Assembly: GCF_004138485.1 (NCBI RefSeq)
Contig: NZ_RYEV01000009.1
Coordinates: 62,001 to 126,000 of the forward strand
Reading direction: 5' to 3'
DNA: 64,000 nt
Origin: Peristeroidobacter soli
GTDB taxonomy: Bacteria > Pseudomonadota > Gammaproteobacteria > Steroidobacterales > Steroidobacteraceae
Numbering within the stretch: the first letter of the stretch is position 1; the number at the start of each line of letters is the position of its first letter. The notes beneath the pieces are model-generated. The model was not told where the DNA came from. It did not search any database and was given only the letters and a program-made list of their open reading frames with translations. Made by a program: the position numbers and the translations under genes. Of this stretch, positions 41,692-51,228 are shown piece by piece.

Positions 41692-43953
41692 TCAAGGCAA
41701 CGACGCTTTCAAGAACTCGATGGCTCTGTCGAGCACTTCATCCCGACCGCTTCGGATTCCCGCGAGCGTCGGCGTCGCGACAATGTGAGGTTGGATTCCC
41801 ATTCGCTGCAGCTGACGCCCATCGCCATGACGCACGTCGTGGCCGCTGAATCTCACGTCAATGCCGCCGGGCAATGCGACCGAAGTCACATCACCGTTTG
41901 CGCCATTCGTCGGGCTGCCAATGAAAGTCACATCTGTCGCCGCCTCGACGAACAGCGCTGTGTGCTCCGACTGGCTGATGGCGTCTTCGTTGATGAGCAT
42001 CACCACTTTACCGCGGTACGCACCGCGGGCGTCCGGGACGATGGACTGCGTAAACTTCCGGGCGATCGGCGTCTGAAACTCGATCGCATGCAGCTCCGGG
42101 CGTTCGAAGCGAGCAGCGACGGCAGGCTTGGTAGCCAGCCTGGCGGCGAGCTCGAAGAAGATGCCGCGAGGATAGCCGCGCATGTCGAGGATCAACGCGG
42201 GAGTATCGCGGACCGCAGCGAATGCGCGATCGAGCTCCTGCGGGCCGAGGCGCGTGAGATCGAAATATCCATAGCCCTGTTCGAGTACGGCATAGCTAGG
42301 CGTCTGCCGCGCCGGCTCGCCCACTTCGCCTCGCGGCACGCGAGCGACGAACTTCGTGCCGTCGCGACGCTCGACACCGAGTACCGCCACGCTGCCCGGT
42401 GGGCCGAGCAGCAGCGCCCGATCAACCTTTCGATGAAGGGCCTGCGGCGTGGAGGCCGGGAGATAGCGAGCGAGGCGCGAGCGACGCACTTCGACTGGCT
42501 CGCCGTCGATGGAAACGATCGCATCGCCTATCTGCAATGTCCGCTTCTGCCGCGCTGCCGCTCCCCACATCCCGACGATTACGGTTGCATTTTCGACGAG
42601 CTTCACGCGCAGCGGCGCGACGTGGCGACCGACGTAGTCATCCAACACTGGGCTCGAAACCACGACATGCGAGTCCTGCAGGTGTGTTGCCAACTCGGCA
42701 ATCGTGAGGTGATATTCGAGTGCGTCGCGGGCGGCTTCGATGCGCGGGATGTATTCCGCCAGCAAGTCATTCCACGATCGGTCCATCAGTTGCTGGTAGG
42801 GGAAGAACCAATGAATGGTGTTCCAGAATTCGAACAGGGCCACCAGCCGATATTCGCGCGTCGCGTAGGCATCCTGCCGGCGAGGCAACGCTGGGGGCGA
42901 TGTGCTCGAAGCCGTTGGACGCGGTGGTCTGGCGAGCAGCCGGCCGGAGCGAGCCGCTGTCAGCACAGCTTCCATGGCCCCATCAACCCGGCCCAGCGCT
43001 GGCTGCACCAGGTCGGGATGAAACCCGAGCGAACCGTCAGCGTGGATCAGCTCGCCCACTCGCACCAATGCGGTGAACTCCGGGAAGCTGAGCGGCAGCA
43101 TCGGCCCGCCGTCGAATGTAGGCTCCCCGGAATGGATCACGCTCGCCAATCCCGCCGTCTGCAGTCCGTCGAGCAGTGGCAGCAGATGACTGACGTTCGC
43201 GTCGGTGAGGATGAATACAGGAGGACCGGGCCGTGCGGAATCGCCGCCACCGGCAGATGTCCCCTCGCGCGAAACGAACGCCGAGAAGTATCCGCCACTG
43301 CTCGCGTCGCCGCCGGGCGCGAACCCGGAGTGCACTCGATATCGAATCGACGATTCAGTGAATTTCGCGCCCACCAGACCGGCAAGAGATTCACGTAGCA
43401 AACCAGCAAAGGCTTGGTTGAGCACGCGGTCCGTCACTGGATCCACTCTGGGGTTACCGCGGAGGTCCAGGATAGCCGCGCGTGCCCTGCGCGCCTCGTC
43501 GAACATCCGTGCGAGCAGTTCGATCCGTCCAGTGACGGCAATGAAATAGTTGGGGTCGGGCACGGTAAGCAACGCGATTCGGTCCCCGGTCCATCGTATC
43601 GATGCGGGAATTGGATCTACGGACCGCGCCGATAACGCCGCGCGCGAGTCGACCGTGCGTGTCGCGGGATCATTCAAGACCGCGAGCAACTCATCCACCG
43701 CGGCTCGGTACTGCGTGTCCGACGTTGCCACATCCACCTTGGCAATGGTCCGCGCCAGCGCGTCATCCCAGTCGATCTGCGCGGACGCCAACTGCGGATG
43801 CACCCACTTCACCGTTCCCCACAGCTGGCACAGCTCCACCAATCGTTGCACGCGTGCGGACGCTGTAACCGATTCAGCGGATGCGCCAACGCTGCAGGAA
43901 CACGCCACGATCAGAAGCGCGGTCCGCCACCATCCATTCGCAAGTGCGCTCAT
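41692..43953 (-). CDS. S41-family (C-terminal-processing type) peptidase
   Basis: 753 residues from ATG 43953, which overlaps the stop of the upstream gene (ATGA); an upstream extension of the frame is not needed. A signal peptide (1-27) is followed by two tail-specific-protease-like halves. The second half has a PDZ-like segment (about 470-540, LQIGDAIVSIDGEPV) and an S41 core with ALILDMRGYPRG and NEDAISQSEHTALFVE, where the Ser of SQSEHTA is the probable nucleophile. It probably acts in the periplasm on unfolded or small peptides entering through the TonB receptor of the same operon. Confidence 0.78.
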   Translation of the reverse strand: MSALANGWWRTALLIVACSCSVGASAESVTASARVQRLVELCQLWGTVKWVHPQLASAQIDWDDALARTIAKVDVATSDTQYRAAVDELLAVLNDPATRTVDSRAALSARSVDPIPASIRWTGDRIALLTVPDPNYFIAVTGRIELLARMFDEARRARAAILDLRGNPRVDPVTDRVLNQAFAGLLRESLAGLVGAKFTESSIRYRVHSGFAPGGDASSGGYFSAFVSREGTSAGGGDSARPGPPVFILTDANVSHLLPLLDGLQTAGLASVIHSGEPTFDGGPMLPLSFPEFTALVRVGELIHADGSLGFHPDLVQPALGRVDGAMEAVLTAARSGRLLARPPRPTASSTSPPALPRRQDAYATREYRLVALFEFWNTIHWFFPYQQLMDRSWNDLLAEYIPRIEAARDALEYHLTIAELATHLQDSHVVVSSPVLDDYVGRHVAPLRVKLVENATVIVGMWGAAARQKRTLQIGDAIVSIDGEPVEVRRSRLARYLPASTPQALHRKVDRALLLGPPGSVAVLGVERRDGTKFVARVPRGEVGEPARQTPSYAVLEQGYGYFDLTRLGPQELDRAFAAVRDTPALILDMRGYPRGIFFELAARLATKPAVAARFERPELHAIEFQTPIARKFTQSIVPDARGAYRGKVVMLINEDAISQSEHTALFVEAATDVTFIGSPTNGANGDVTSVALPGGIDVRFSGHDVRHGDGRQLQRMGIQPHIVATPTLAGIRSGRDEVLDRAIEFLKASLP

Positions 43954-45119
43954 GTGTCTGCAAGCGCCGCGATAGCGGCGTCGATCTCCTCGATGGTGTT
44001 GTAGCAATGCGGAGCGAAGCGGATGGCTCCCTCCCGCAGAGAATGTATGACGCCTGCTCTCGACAGACGCAGCGAGGCTTCTCGAACATCGACTGGGGAC
44101 ACACAAACGATGCCGGCTCGTTTGTTTGAATCAGACGGTGTGACGAGGCGCATGTCGCTGCGCGTTTGGGCCCAATCGACGATGCGACCAGTGAGCGTGT
44201 CTATGTGATTTGCAACGGCATGCGTGCCGAGCTCGGAGAGCAGATCGAGGCTGCGGCCCATGGCGACGAATTCCTGTACCTGCAATGCCATGACTTCGAA
44301 GCGACGCGCATCCGCGTAGTACCGCAGGTCATAGTCGAGCAGCCGGCCGTAATCTTCGGAGGCCGGACCGACGAACCAGCCGACGATCGGCGGCGTGAGC
44401 TGTGGAGTCAGCGCCTCGCGCACGTAGACGAATCCGGCGCCCCACGGCGATAGCAGCCATTTGTAGCCGCCACACGCGACGATATCTGCGCCACAAGTTG
44501 TCACATCGAGCGGCACGACGCCCAAGCCCTGCATCGCATCCACGACCAGAAAGATGCCGCGCTCGCGACACGCCTTGCCCAGCCGTCGGAGGTCGATCCG
44601 CTGCCCGGTCGCGAATGACACCCACGACACAGTGACAACCCGCACGTCTGTCTCCTGCAGGGCCAGCAGCATCGCATCTTCATCGAGCAACCCAGCGCGA
44701 GTCGGCACAATTCGCAGCCGAATGCCTCGCTCCTGCTCAATGGCACGCCACGCATAGATGATCGACGGAAACTCCCGATCGGAGACCAGCACGACATCGC
44801 CGCGATGGAGTGGCAACGCGCGCGCCGCCAGATTGAGGCCGAATGAAGTGTTGTTGACCAGTGCGATCTCGCTGGAGCGCGCTCCAACCAACTCGGCACA
44901 CTGCTCTCGCACGCGTTGCAGAGCTGGAAACAGCACTTCGCGATCAGGGATTTCCCAGGGCTTCGTGCGCCGCTCCGCCCAATCGGTCAGCGATGCCACC
45001 GTGCGACGGGGCAGCGGCCCCGTGCCGGCATTGTTCAAATAAATCTTGTCACCGACCTCGCTCCAAGGAAACTCGGCAGCCCGCAGTCGCGCGACATCGA
45101 ACGTCGTACCCTTCTCCAT
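43950..45119 (-). CDS. Class V aminotransferase-fold PLP enzyme (cysteine desulfurase / isopenicillin-N-epimerase-like)
   Basis: 389 residues from ATG 45119; the frame is open upstream into the TonB gene. Fold-type I class V features: IYLNNAGTGPLPRRT near the start, SFATGQRIDL, VVDAMQGLGVVPLDV (PLP Asp) and CGGYKWLLSPWGAGFVYV with the Schiff-base Lys. It lacks the SSGSACTS active loop of IscS/NifS. Relatives include cysteine desulfurase-like, kynureninase-like and isopenicillin N epimerase (CefD) proteins. Placed between the TonB receptor and S41 peptidase genes; epimerisation or C-S cleavage of an amino acid is plausible. Confidence 0.75.
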   Translation of the reverse strand: MEKGTTFDVARLRAAEFPWSEVGDKIYLNNAGTGPLPRRTVASLTDWAERRTKPWEIPDREVLFPALQRVREQCAELVGARSSEIALVNNTSFGLNLAARALPLHRGDVVLVSDREFPSIIYAWRAIEQERGIRLRIVPTRAGLLDEDAMLLALQETDVRVVTVSWVSFATGQRIDLRRLGKACRERGIFLVVDAMQGLGVVPLDVTTCGADIVACGGYKWLLSPWGAGFVYVREALTPQLTPPIVGWFVGPASEDYGRLLDYDLRYYADARRFEVMALQVQEFVAMGRSLDLLSELGTHAVANHIDTLTGRIVDWAQTRSDMRLVTPSDSNKRAGIVCVSPVDVREASLRLSRAGVIHSLREGAIRFAPHCYNTIEEIDAAIAALADT

Positions 45120-45145
45120 GAACGCACCCCCGGGAGCGGCGCGCT

Positions 45146-48100
45146 TCAGCGACCGAACGTTTTCTTGAGCGCGATGTAGTACGTCGCACCTCGGGGGTCG
45201 CCGAAAGAACTGTAGTAGTACGGTGCAGCGGTCCCGCGCCCCGCATCGAACGGTGGCAGCGCATCGAACACATTCTTGACGCTCAATTGCAGCTGCGTGC
45301 CATCCAACAGATTCGCGGCACGCGAACCGCCCGCCAGCTCGAAACGATAGGAGGCAAACAAGTCGTGGTACACCTGCCGCGACACGTGCAGGCCACCCTG
45401 ATTGGCCACGGCGATCTCGCCCGACGTGTTCACATTGGCCGCCACCTGGTATGAATCGTAGTAACGGCCGCTCCAACCCAGCGTCCATGCGCCGTGCTGC
45501 CAGCTCACCCCTGCATTGCTCTTGAACTTCAGCGGCGAGTTGCTGGTCACGCCAATGTTCTCTTCCACCGGCAACGTCGGCACGACCTGCGTCTTGTAGT
45601 GCGTCTGCCAGGTTCCCAACAGATAGAAATCGAATGAGCCGTGGGCCGCTGTGTCGAGGCGATAGTCGAGTGCGATATCGTACGCCTCGACCTCGGCGCG
45701 TGAAATATTGAGCAAGCTCACGTCCAGCAACGTGATGGGGCCGGCCCAGCCGATGGGATCGTCAGGCAACCGTTCGCCGCGCACGATGCGACCGGGCAGA
45801 ATGTTTTCATTGTCGATCGTCTGCTGCGCCGTCAGCTCGGTGATGTTATCGCTCTTCTTGATGCGGCTGTAGTCCACCGACAAACGCACGGCATCGAGAA
45901 ATCGTGGCCGCAACACTGCACCGACCGAGAAGCTCTCCGATTCCTCCGGCGTCAGACCGGGATTGCCGCCATACACGGTCACATAGGGACCGGCAGCAGA
46001 GTTGCCACGCAATGGATCGACGCCGTCGGTGAGTAGCTGCGTATCCGGCGGATTGGGAAAGATCTGGCTGACGTTGGGCGGCAGGAAGCCCGTGCCCCAG
46101 CTGGCGCGCAACATCACATCGGGCAGCGGTTGATACCGCAAACCCACCATCGGATTGGTCGAGCTGGTCTGCGCAGTGCGCCGTTCGACCTCGACGTCCG
46201 AGCCGTCGAACACGTAGCCGGTGGCGCCGGTGACGGAGTAGTCGTCGTAACGCCCCGCGAGTTGCAACTCGAGCGCCGGCTCGGCGCCGGGCAGGCCACT
46301 GCCGGCGAGCAGCGGCAGCTTCAATTCCAGGTATGCGCTCTTGACGGTCTGCGATTTGCCGGGGAAGTATCCGCCGGTAAAGCGCGACGACGCCAGGATC
46401 TCGTCGCGATGCTCCAGCATCGCTGCCATCGTCATCGGTCCGGCCGGCAGCGTCCACAGCGGGCCGGCGAAGCGCAGGGTGGCGTCCTTCAAGGTGGAGC
46501 GATGCGGGCCATTCACACCGGACGGCGAGAGATACGAAGCGAAGTCGACCGGATAGGCATTGAGATCGCGCAGTACGTCGATCGTGCCACTTGAAATCGG
46601 ACCGATGGCGCCGAACGCCATGCGCGGTTCCACGATTCGGAGGCTGGCCTCGCTCCAGGTGTAGTCGGCTTCGGCAAGCCAGCGCCCCGGCAGCTTCACG
46701 ATCACGCCTCCCATGGCTCGCCGATCCCGATTGGCGGCGGACGACGCGGAAGTCGCTCCGACCAGCGGCACAGTGACGCGAACCGCCTGACCGAATGGAT
46801 TGTTCGCCGCGCCGGCCGGCAACGTATAGGTGTTGAGTCCGACAATGGTCGGATACGAGCTGTCGCCTTCGGCTGCGGCGAGCTCGACGAACGCGTCGAC
46901 GTTGGCAGAGAACTGGCGACGCACTGTGGCGGCCGCTGCCTTGTTGCGCGAACCTTTCAGCACATGCGTCCCGGCACCGCCGGGATACTGAGCCGTACGC
47001 GGAGGATCCAGGTTGTACTGCCCAGCGTTGGCTTGCAGCGGCGCCAGGCCTCCGCCACCTGCGTAACCGACCGGCACCGAGGTGAAGTTCGCGCTGCCCG
47101 GCCCGAACAGCGGCGAGCCGTCGGCGCTGCGAATATTGGTTGTGGCGCCCAGCGGCGGATTCGGGCTGTCGAAGAAATAGCCGGGGTTGTTGTCGAGGAT
47201 TCGATTGCGTGCGCGGCGCGCATACTCCGTATCGCCGAGCGACAGCGTGTCGCTATCGGCATAGCTGCCCATCAGCAGCACGTTAGTGCGATCGTTTTCG
47301 AGCGTGAATCCCGTAGCGAAGTCCGCGCGCATGGCACCGACGCCGCCGTCGAAGGAGTTCTCGTAGCTGGTGGTCACTTCAGCGCCGGAATAGTCCCGTC
47401 GCAAGATGACGTTGACGACACCACCGGTGGCGCCGCCGCCATAGATGCCCGAAGCCGTGGTCGGCAGCACTTCGATGCGCTCGATGGCCGCGAGCGGGAT
47501 GCTGTTGAGGTTCGCCTGCAGTGGCGTACTGTTGCTGGCGCTCGCGATCCGATGGCCGTCCACCAGAATCAACGTCTGGTTATCGCCCAGGCCGCGCAGA
47601 TTGATCGAGCTCAAATTGCCGAGCGGGCTGGCCGTCTGCTCCATGCGTGCCGGCGCCGAATTCATGGTGAGCCGTTGATTGAGAAACTCGTTGACGTTGG
47701 CGGCGCCGGAAGTCTCGATGGTCTTGCGGTCGAAGATCACATACGGCTGCGGATCGTCCCGCGTACGCTGGATGTCCATGTTGAGGATCTTGCTGCCGCT
47801 CACCAGGATCTCGGGCATGCCCAGATCGCTGTTGATCTCGGGCACCGAGACCGACTGTGCGGCCTGGCTCGATGCGGCCACGGTTTCAGATGCCACCGAC
47901 GATTGCTGCGAAACCTCGGAGATCGTGAGCCTCTTGGCGGCGGTCGCTCGCGCGGCGCCGCGAATGGCCACGGTGCGATCGTCGAGGAATTCGAACCGAA
48001 GGTTCGTGCCCGCCAGCAGCCGCTCCAGCGCGGCCTGCGGCGTGTAGCTGCCTTCCACCAGGGGTGCCGTCGCACCTTCGACATCCGCCATCTGAAAGAT

Positions 48101-48259
48101 CACTTGGAGGCCCGTTTGGCGCGCCAGCGAATTCAGCGCGTCCGGCAACAGCTGCTCGGGAATGCTTATTTTAATGGGCGGAGCCGGCGTGGCCGCCTCC
48201 GCAACGGAACACATCAGCGCAAGACAAGTGGCCAGCAACATGTTTTTTGGAGCTTGCAT
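45146..48259 (-). CDS. TonB-dependent receptor with STN domain
   Basis: 1037 residues. Signal peptide about 1-22, STN domain about 26-110 (IKISIPEQLLPDALNSLARQ), a linker, then a plug (about 150-290: FDRKTIETSGAANVNEFLNQRL, GLGDNQTLILVDGHRI, ERIEVLPTTASGIYGGGATGGVVNVILRRD) and a long barrel ending KKTFGR. Receptors of this size with an STN domain usually import peptides, glycans or metal complexes and signal through FecR. A sigma/FecR pair is divergently encoded 169 bp away. It heads the operon of PLP enzymes and peptidases, so the ligand is probably a peptide. Confidence 0.9.
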   Translation of the reverse strand: MQAPKNMLLATCLALMCSVAEAATPAPPIKISIPEQLLPDALNSLARQTGLQVIFQMADVEGATAPLVEGSYTPQAALERLLAGTNLRFEFLDDRTVAIRGAARATAAKRLTISEVSQQSSVASETVAASSQAAQSVSVPEINSDLGMPEILVSGSKILNMDIQRTRDDPQPYVIFDRKTIETSGAANVNEFLNQRLTMNSAPARMEQTASPLGNLSSINLRGLGDNQTLILVDGHRIASASNSTPLQANLNSIPLAAIERIEVLPTTASGIYGGGATGGVVNVILRRDYSGAEVTTSYENSFDGGVGAMRADFATGFTLENDRTNVLLMGSYADSDTLSLGDTEYARRARNRILDNNPGYFFDSPNPPLGATTNIRSADGSPLFGPGSANFTSVPVGYAGGGGLAPLQANAGQYNLDPPRTAQYPGGAGTHVLKGSRNKAAAATVRRQFSANVDAFVELAAAEGDSSYPTIVGLNTYTLPAGAANNPFGQAVRVTVPLVGATSASSAANRDRRAMGGVIVKLPGRWLAEADYTWSEASLRIVEPRMAFGAIGPISSGTIDVLRDLNAYPVDFASYLSPSGVNGPHRSTLKDATLRFAGPLWTLPAGPMTMAAMLEHRDEILASSRFTGGYFPGKSQTVKSAYLELKLPLLAGSGLPGAEPALELQLAGRYDDYSVTGATGYVFDGSDVEVERRTAQTSSTNPMVGLRYQPLPDVMLRASWGTGFLPPNVSQIFPNPPDTQLLTDGVDPLRGNSAAGPYVTVYGGNPGLTPEESESFSVGAVLRPRFLDAVRLSVDYSRIKKSDNITELTAQQTIDNENILPGRIVRGERLPDDPIGWAGPITLLDVSLLNISRAEVEAYDIALDYRLDTAAHGSFDFYLLGTWQTHYKTQVVPTLPVEENIGVTSNSPLKFKSNAGVSWQHGAWTLGWSGRYYDSYQVAANVNTSGEIAVANQGGLHVSRQVYHDLFASYRFELAGGSRAANLLDGTQLQLSVKNVFDALPPFDAGRGTAAPYYYSSFGDPRGATYYIALKKTFGR

Positions 48260-48322
48260 CGGGACGATCCGTATGAGTGTGTCAGAGACCTACACTCGCT
48301 TAAGTGCTGCCGCGCGGACCGG

Positions 48323-48373
48323 AAGGGGTAGTTCGCCCCCGAGAAAAATGCCGCATCACCCCGACTACCCCTT
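48323..48373. promoter_or_regulatory. Inverted repeat between divergent TonB and sigma genes
   Basis: AAGGGGTAGT at 48323-48332 and its exact complement at 48364-48373, separated by 31 bases. Each strand thus carries the same element facing the opposite gene. It may be a pair of ECF promoters or operator half-sites for coordinated divergent expression. Confidence 0.5.
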
Positions 48374-48427
48374 TTTGCTTCGAGCCCTACACTTCCTGGT
48401 CAGGAGCCCAGTCAAAACCGCCCCGCC

Positions 48428-48964
48428 ATGACCGCGAAGACCCGCCAGCGCCTCCCCTCACCGGCCAAGCCGGCGCTGGCACAGTACCAGCAGGCCCTGC
48501 ATCGCTATCTGATGCGCCGGCTGCGCAGCTCCGAAGATGCGGCGGACCTGGCGCAGGAGGTCTATCTGCGCATGCTGAGGGTAGAGAACAGCGAGCTGGT
48601 GCGCAGCCCTCTGGACTACTTGTATGGCATTGCCTCGCACGTCGTCTATCAGTTCAGGTTGCGTTCGCAACGGGAGCTGGTGACGTTCGACTCCGAGACA
48701 GTGGCACAGGTCTCGGAGAATCCGCGGGAGCTGGTTCGTGACGAGGTGGCTGATCGACTCGAAGCGCAACAGCAGCTGACCTGGGCGCTGGAGCAGCTGC
48801 CACCCACCCATCGCATCGTCCTCCTGTTGCGCAAGCGAGACCGGCTGTCCGATCGACAGATCGCCGAGCGCCTGAACCTGTCGGTGCACACCGTTAAAAA
48901 ATACCTGTTCCAGGCCCAGGCACGGATGAGAACGTTATGGAATCCGAATGGAGCGGACCGATGA
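48428..48964 (+). CDS. FecI-type ECF RNA polymerase sigma factor
   Basis: 178 residues from ATG 48428. Sigma-2 (SSEDAADLAQEVYLRML, YLYGIASHVVYQFRLRSQRE) and sigma-4 (ALEQLPPTHRIVLLLRKRDRLSDRQIAERLNLSVHTVKKYL) regions are complete. It differs clearly from the two sigma factors at 19-22 kb and belongs to this island. The fecR start overlaps its stop (ATGA). It probably controls both divergent operons in response to the TonB receptor. Confidence 0.88.
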   Translation: MTAKTRQRLPSPAKPALAQYQQALHRYLMRRLRSSEDAADLAQEVYLRMLRVENSELVRSPLDYLYGIASHVVYQFRLRSQRELVTFDSETVAQVSENPRELVRDEVADRLEAQQQLTWALEQLPPTHRIVLLLRKRDRLSDRQIAERLNLSVHTVKKYLFQAQARMRTLWNPNGADR

Positions 48965-50028
48965 GCCGTCAGGTACCCCTGGACGCGCTGCGAATCGCAG
49001 AGGAAGCCGCGCAATGGATGGATGCGCTCGAATCCGGCGACCCGCAGACCCACAGCGCTTTTGCCGCCTGGCTGCGCGCCTCACCGCGTCACATCGAGGA
49101 ATTCCTGTTGCTTACCGCAAGCGATCGGGCGTTCGATGAGCTCGATGCCGGCCAGCGGATCGACGTGGACGCATTGATCGCACAGCTGCCGAACAATGTC
49201 GTGTCCTTACAGGGCGGTGCCGGCGAGCCTCACTCAGGGAGCACTCCGGCCGCCCCGCGCTCGCGATCGGCGACAGGAATGCGGTGGGCCGCGAGCATCT
49301 CGGCACTCGGCCTCAGCCTGTTAGCCGTGTGGATGTGGTCCACGAGCGAGCTGCGGAGTTGGCAGCCCTACGCCACCACCGTTGGCGAGCAACGCTCCAT
49401 CGGGCTTCCCGACGGTTCGCTGCTGCAGCTGAATGCCAGATCACGCGTCGAGGTGCGTTTATCATCCGAGCGGCGTGATATTCGCTTGCTCGAGGGCGAA
49501 GCACTCTTCAAGGTTGCACACGATGCTACGCGCCCGTTTCAGGTGCATGCCGACAACACGGTCGTGCGCGCGATCGGCACGCAGTTCAACGTCAGACGCG
49601 GGCTCAACGACACGGTCGTCTCAGTCATCGAAGGGCGTGTGCAGGTCTCGCGAGATGACGAAGCTTCGACGGGTCACCTTCCAGCGCTGCCCGAATTGCT
49701 GGGCGCCGGCGAGCAGGCGCGCGTGGTGCCCGATGGGCAGGTCACGCGGCTGAAGGTGAATCCACAGGACGTCGGTGTGTGGCGGCAACGGCGACTCGTG
49801 TTCCGCGACAGTACGCTCGGCGAAATCGCCGATGAGTTCAATCGTTACAACCGTGCTCCGAAAATCATCGTCGCAGACGTCGACCTGCGTGCGCGCCGCT
49901 TTGGTGGCACCTTCGATGCCGACGATCCTCAGGCGCTGGTTCGCTTCCTGCGAGCCGAACCGGATCTGACCTTCGAATCCCAGGGCTCGACGCTAGTCAT
50001 CCGACCGTCGCCCGCCGCCAGTCAATAG
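48961..50028 (+). CDS. FecR-family anti-sigma/signal transducer
   Basis: 355 residues from ATG 48961, overlapping the sigma stop by 4 bp. Cytoplasmic domain about 1-75 (EEAAQWMDALESGDPQTHSAFAAWL), membrane span about 108-125, FecR domain about 130-235 (LPDGSLLQLNARSRVEV, EGEALFKVAHDATRPFQV) and STN-like C-terminus (about 265-350). It pairs with the sigma factor upstream and the divergent TonB receptor at 45146-48259, a complete cell-surface signalling set. Confidence 0.88.
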   Translation: MSRQVPLDALRIAEEAAQWMDALESGDPQTHSAFAAWLRASPRHIEEFLLLTASDRAFDELDAGQRIDVDALIAQLPNNVVSLQGGAGEPHSGSTPAAPRSRSATGMRWAASISALGLSLLAVWMWSTSELRSWQPYATTVGEQRSIGLPDGSLLQLNARSRVEVRLSSERRDIRLLEGEALFKVAHDATRPFQVHADNTVVRAIGTQFNVRRGLNDTVVSVIEGRVQVSRDDEASTGHLPALPELLGAGEQARVVPDGQVTRLKVNPQDVGVWRQRRLVFRDSTLGEIADEFNRYNRAPKIIVADVDLRARRFGGTFDADDPQALVRFLRAEPDLTFESQGSTLVIRPSPAASQ

Positions 50029-50090
50029 CACCTCTCCTCTGCTTTCGTAACGAACGCCCGCGGCCTATCGCGCGGGTGCAGGGACACCTC

Positions 50091-51209
50091 ATGCCAAGAG
50101 ATTGCATTCCTCAGATCAGCCGACGCGAGTTTCTTGCCGCTACGGCAGCGTGCGCCATCGCTGGCCCCGCAGCCGCAGCCGCGCCGAAGTCGGGTCCTTA
50201 CATCGACGGTTTGAGTTTTCTGCCGCAGCGGTCCGCGCAAATCCGCGAGTCGCGACTCGATGCTTTTCTCTGCGATGTTTCGAGCGGAAAGATGGACACC
50301 GACGAGGCCGGCCGCCCGTTCTATCACCGCACTTTCGAACTGTGCGACCAGAGCATCGATGCGGCGGACAGGTACATCCAGCAACATCACTCGGATGTGC
50401 GCCTCGCGCTGACCGGACTCGATCTCGCCAAGCCGGGACCGCCAGCGGCAATCTTCCAGTTCCAAGGCTGCGAACCGATCGGACGCGAGCTGGCGCGCAT
50501 CGAGCACTTCAGAAACAAATCGCTGCGCGTACTGCAACTCACCCACAACGAGAGCAACGCTTTCGCCACCGCGTACACAGACGAACGTAGTGGCACGGGC
50601 TTGTCCCCTCTCGGCATCGAAGGATTGGCGGAGATGAACCGTCTAGGCGTGATTCCAGACGTTTCGCACGCGTCCGAGGCGACCGCGCTCGACGTCGTGA
50701 GCGCCTCGAAGTCGCCCGCCATCCTCTCGCATGGTGCCTGCCGTTCGCTGCTTCAGCATCCCCGATGCGCAACCGACGCAATGCTGCGCGCCGTCGCGGA
50801 TAGCGGTGGCGTGTTCGGAGTCTTCATGATGAGCTTCTGGTTAACCGATGCGCCGGTACCGACTCCGGAGCATTTCGTCGCGCACGTGCGCCACGCCGTC
50901 AAGACAGCGGGCATCGATGCGGTCGGCATTGCCAACGACAATCCCATGGCCGGTCTCATGACGGGCGATCGTCGGTTCGACAACCGCACCGACATGAAAA
51001 GCTACGCGCCCTGGTGGGAAGCCAACCGCGAGCGCGGCATTCCGGGTTTCGGACCGCTGCCTCGGCACGCGGTCATTCCAGAGCTCAACAACATCGATCG
51101 CATGCCGCTGATCCACCGCGCGCTACTGAACGGAGGCTTCAGCGCTAGCGAGGCCGATAAGGTCATGGGCGGCAACTGGGCTCGCTTCTTCAAAGACAAC
51201 CTGCGCTGA
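50091..51209 (+). CDS. M19-family (membrane dipeptidase-like) protein with altered metal site
   Basis: 372 residues from ATG 50091; GTG 50076 is also possible. A twin-arginine-like signal (SRREFLAATAACAIAG) starts it. M19 hallmarks follow: LQLTHNESNAFA, GLSPLGIEGLAEMNRLGVIPDVSHAS (metal His), AILSHGACRSLLQHPR (second His). Canonical family members have an N-terminal HxD metal motif and a bridging Glu. Here the equivalent segments read IDGLSFLPQ and FQFQGCEP, so those ligands appear missing. M19 enzymes cleave dipeptides, often with a D-residue, and some hydrolyse carbapenems. This copy may use a different metal site or a different reaction. Confidence 0.8.
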   Translation: MPRDCIPQISRREFLAATAACAIAGPAAAAAPKSGPYIDGLSFLPQRSAQIRESRLDAFLCDVSSGKMDTDEAGRPFYHRTFELCDQSIDAADRYIQQHHSDVRLALTGLDLAKPGPPAAIFQFQGCEPIGRELARIEHFRNKSLRVLQLTHNESNAFATAYTDERSGTGLSPLGIEGLAEMNRLGVIPDVSHASEATALDVVSASKSPAILSHGACRSLLQHPRCATDAMLRAVADSGGVFGVFMMSFWLTDAPVPTPEHFVAHVRHAVKTAGIDAVGIANDNPMAGLMTGDRRFDNRTDMKSYAPWWEANRERGIPGFGPLPRHAVIPELNNIDRMPLIHRALLNGGFSASEADKVMGGNWARFFKDNLR

Positions 51210-51228
51210 CTTCGAACGGAACACTCCC

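Noticed and set aside
46964-48331. 455-codon plus-strand frame opposite the second TonB receptor
   Set aside because: Arg/His-rich product without domains; antisense shadow of a clear STN/plug-encoding frame.
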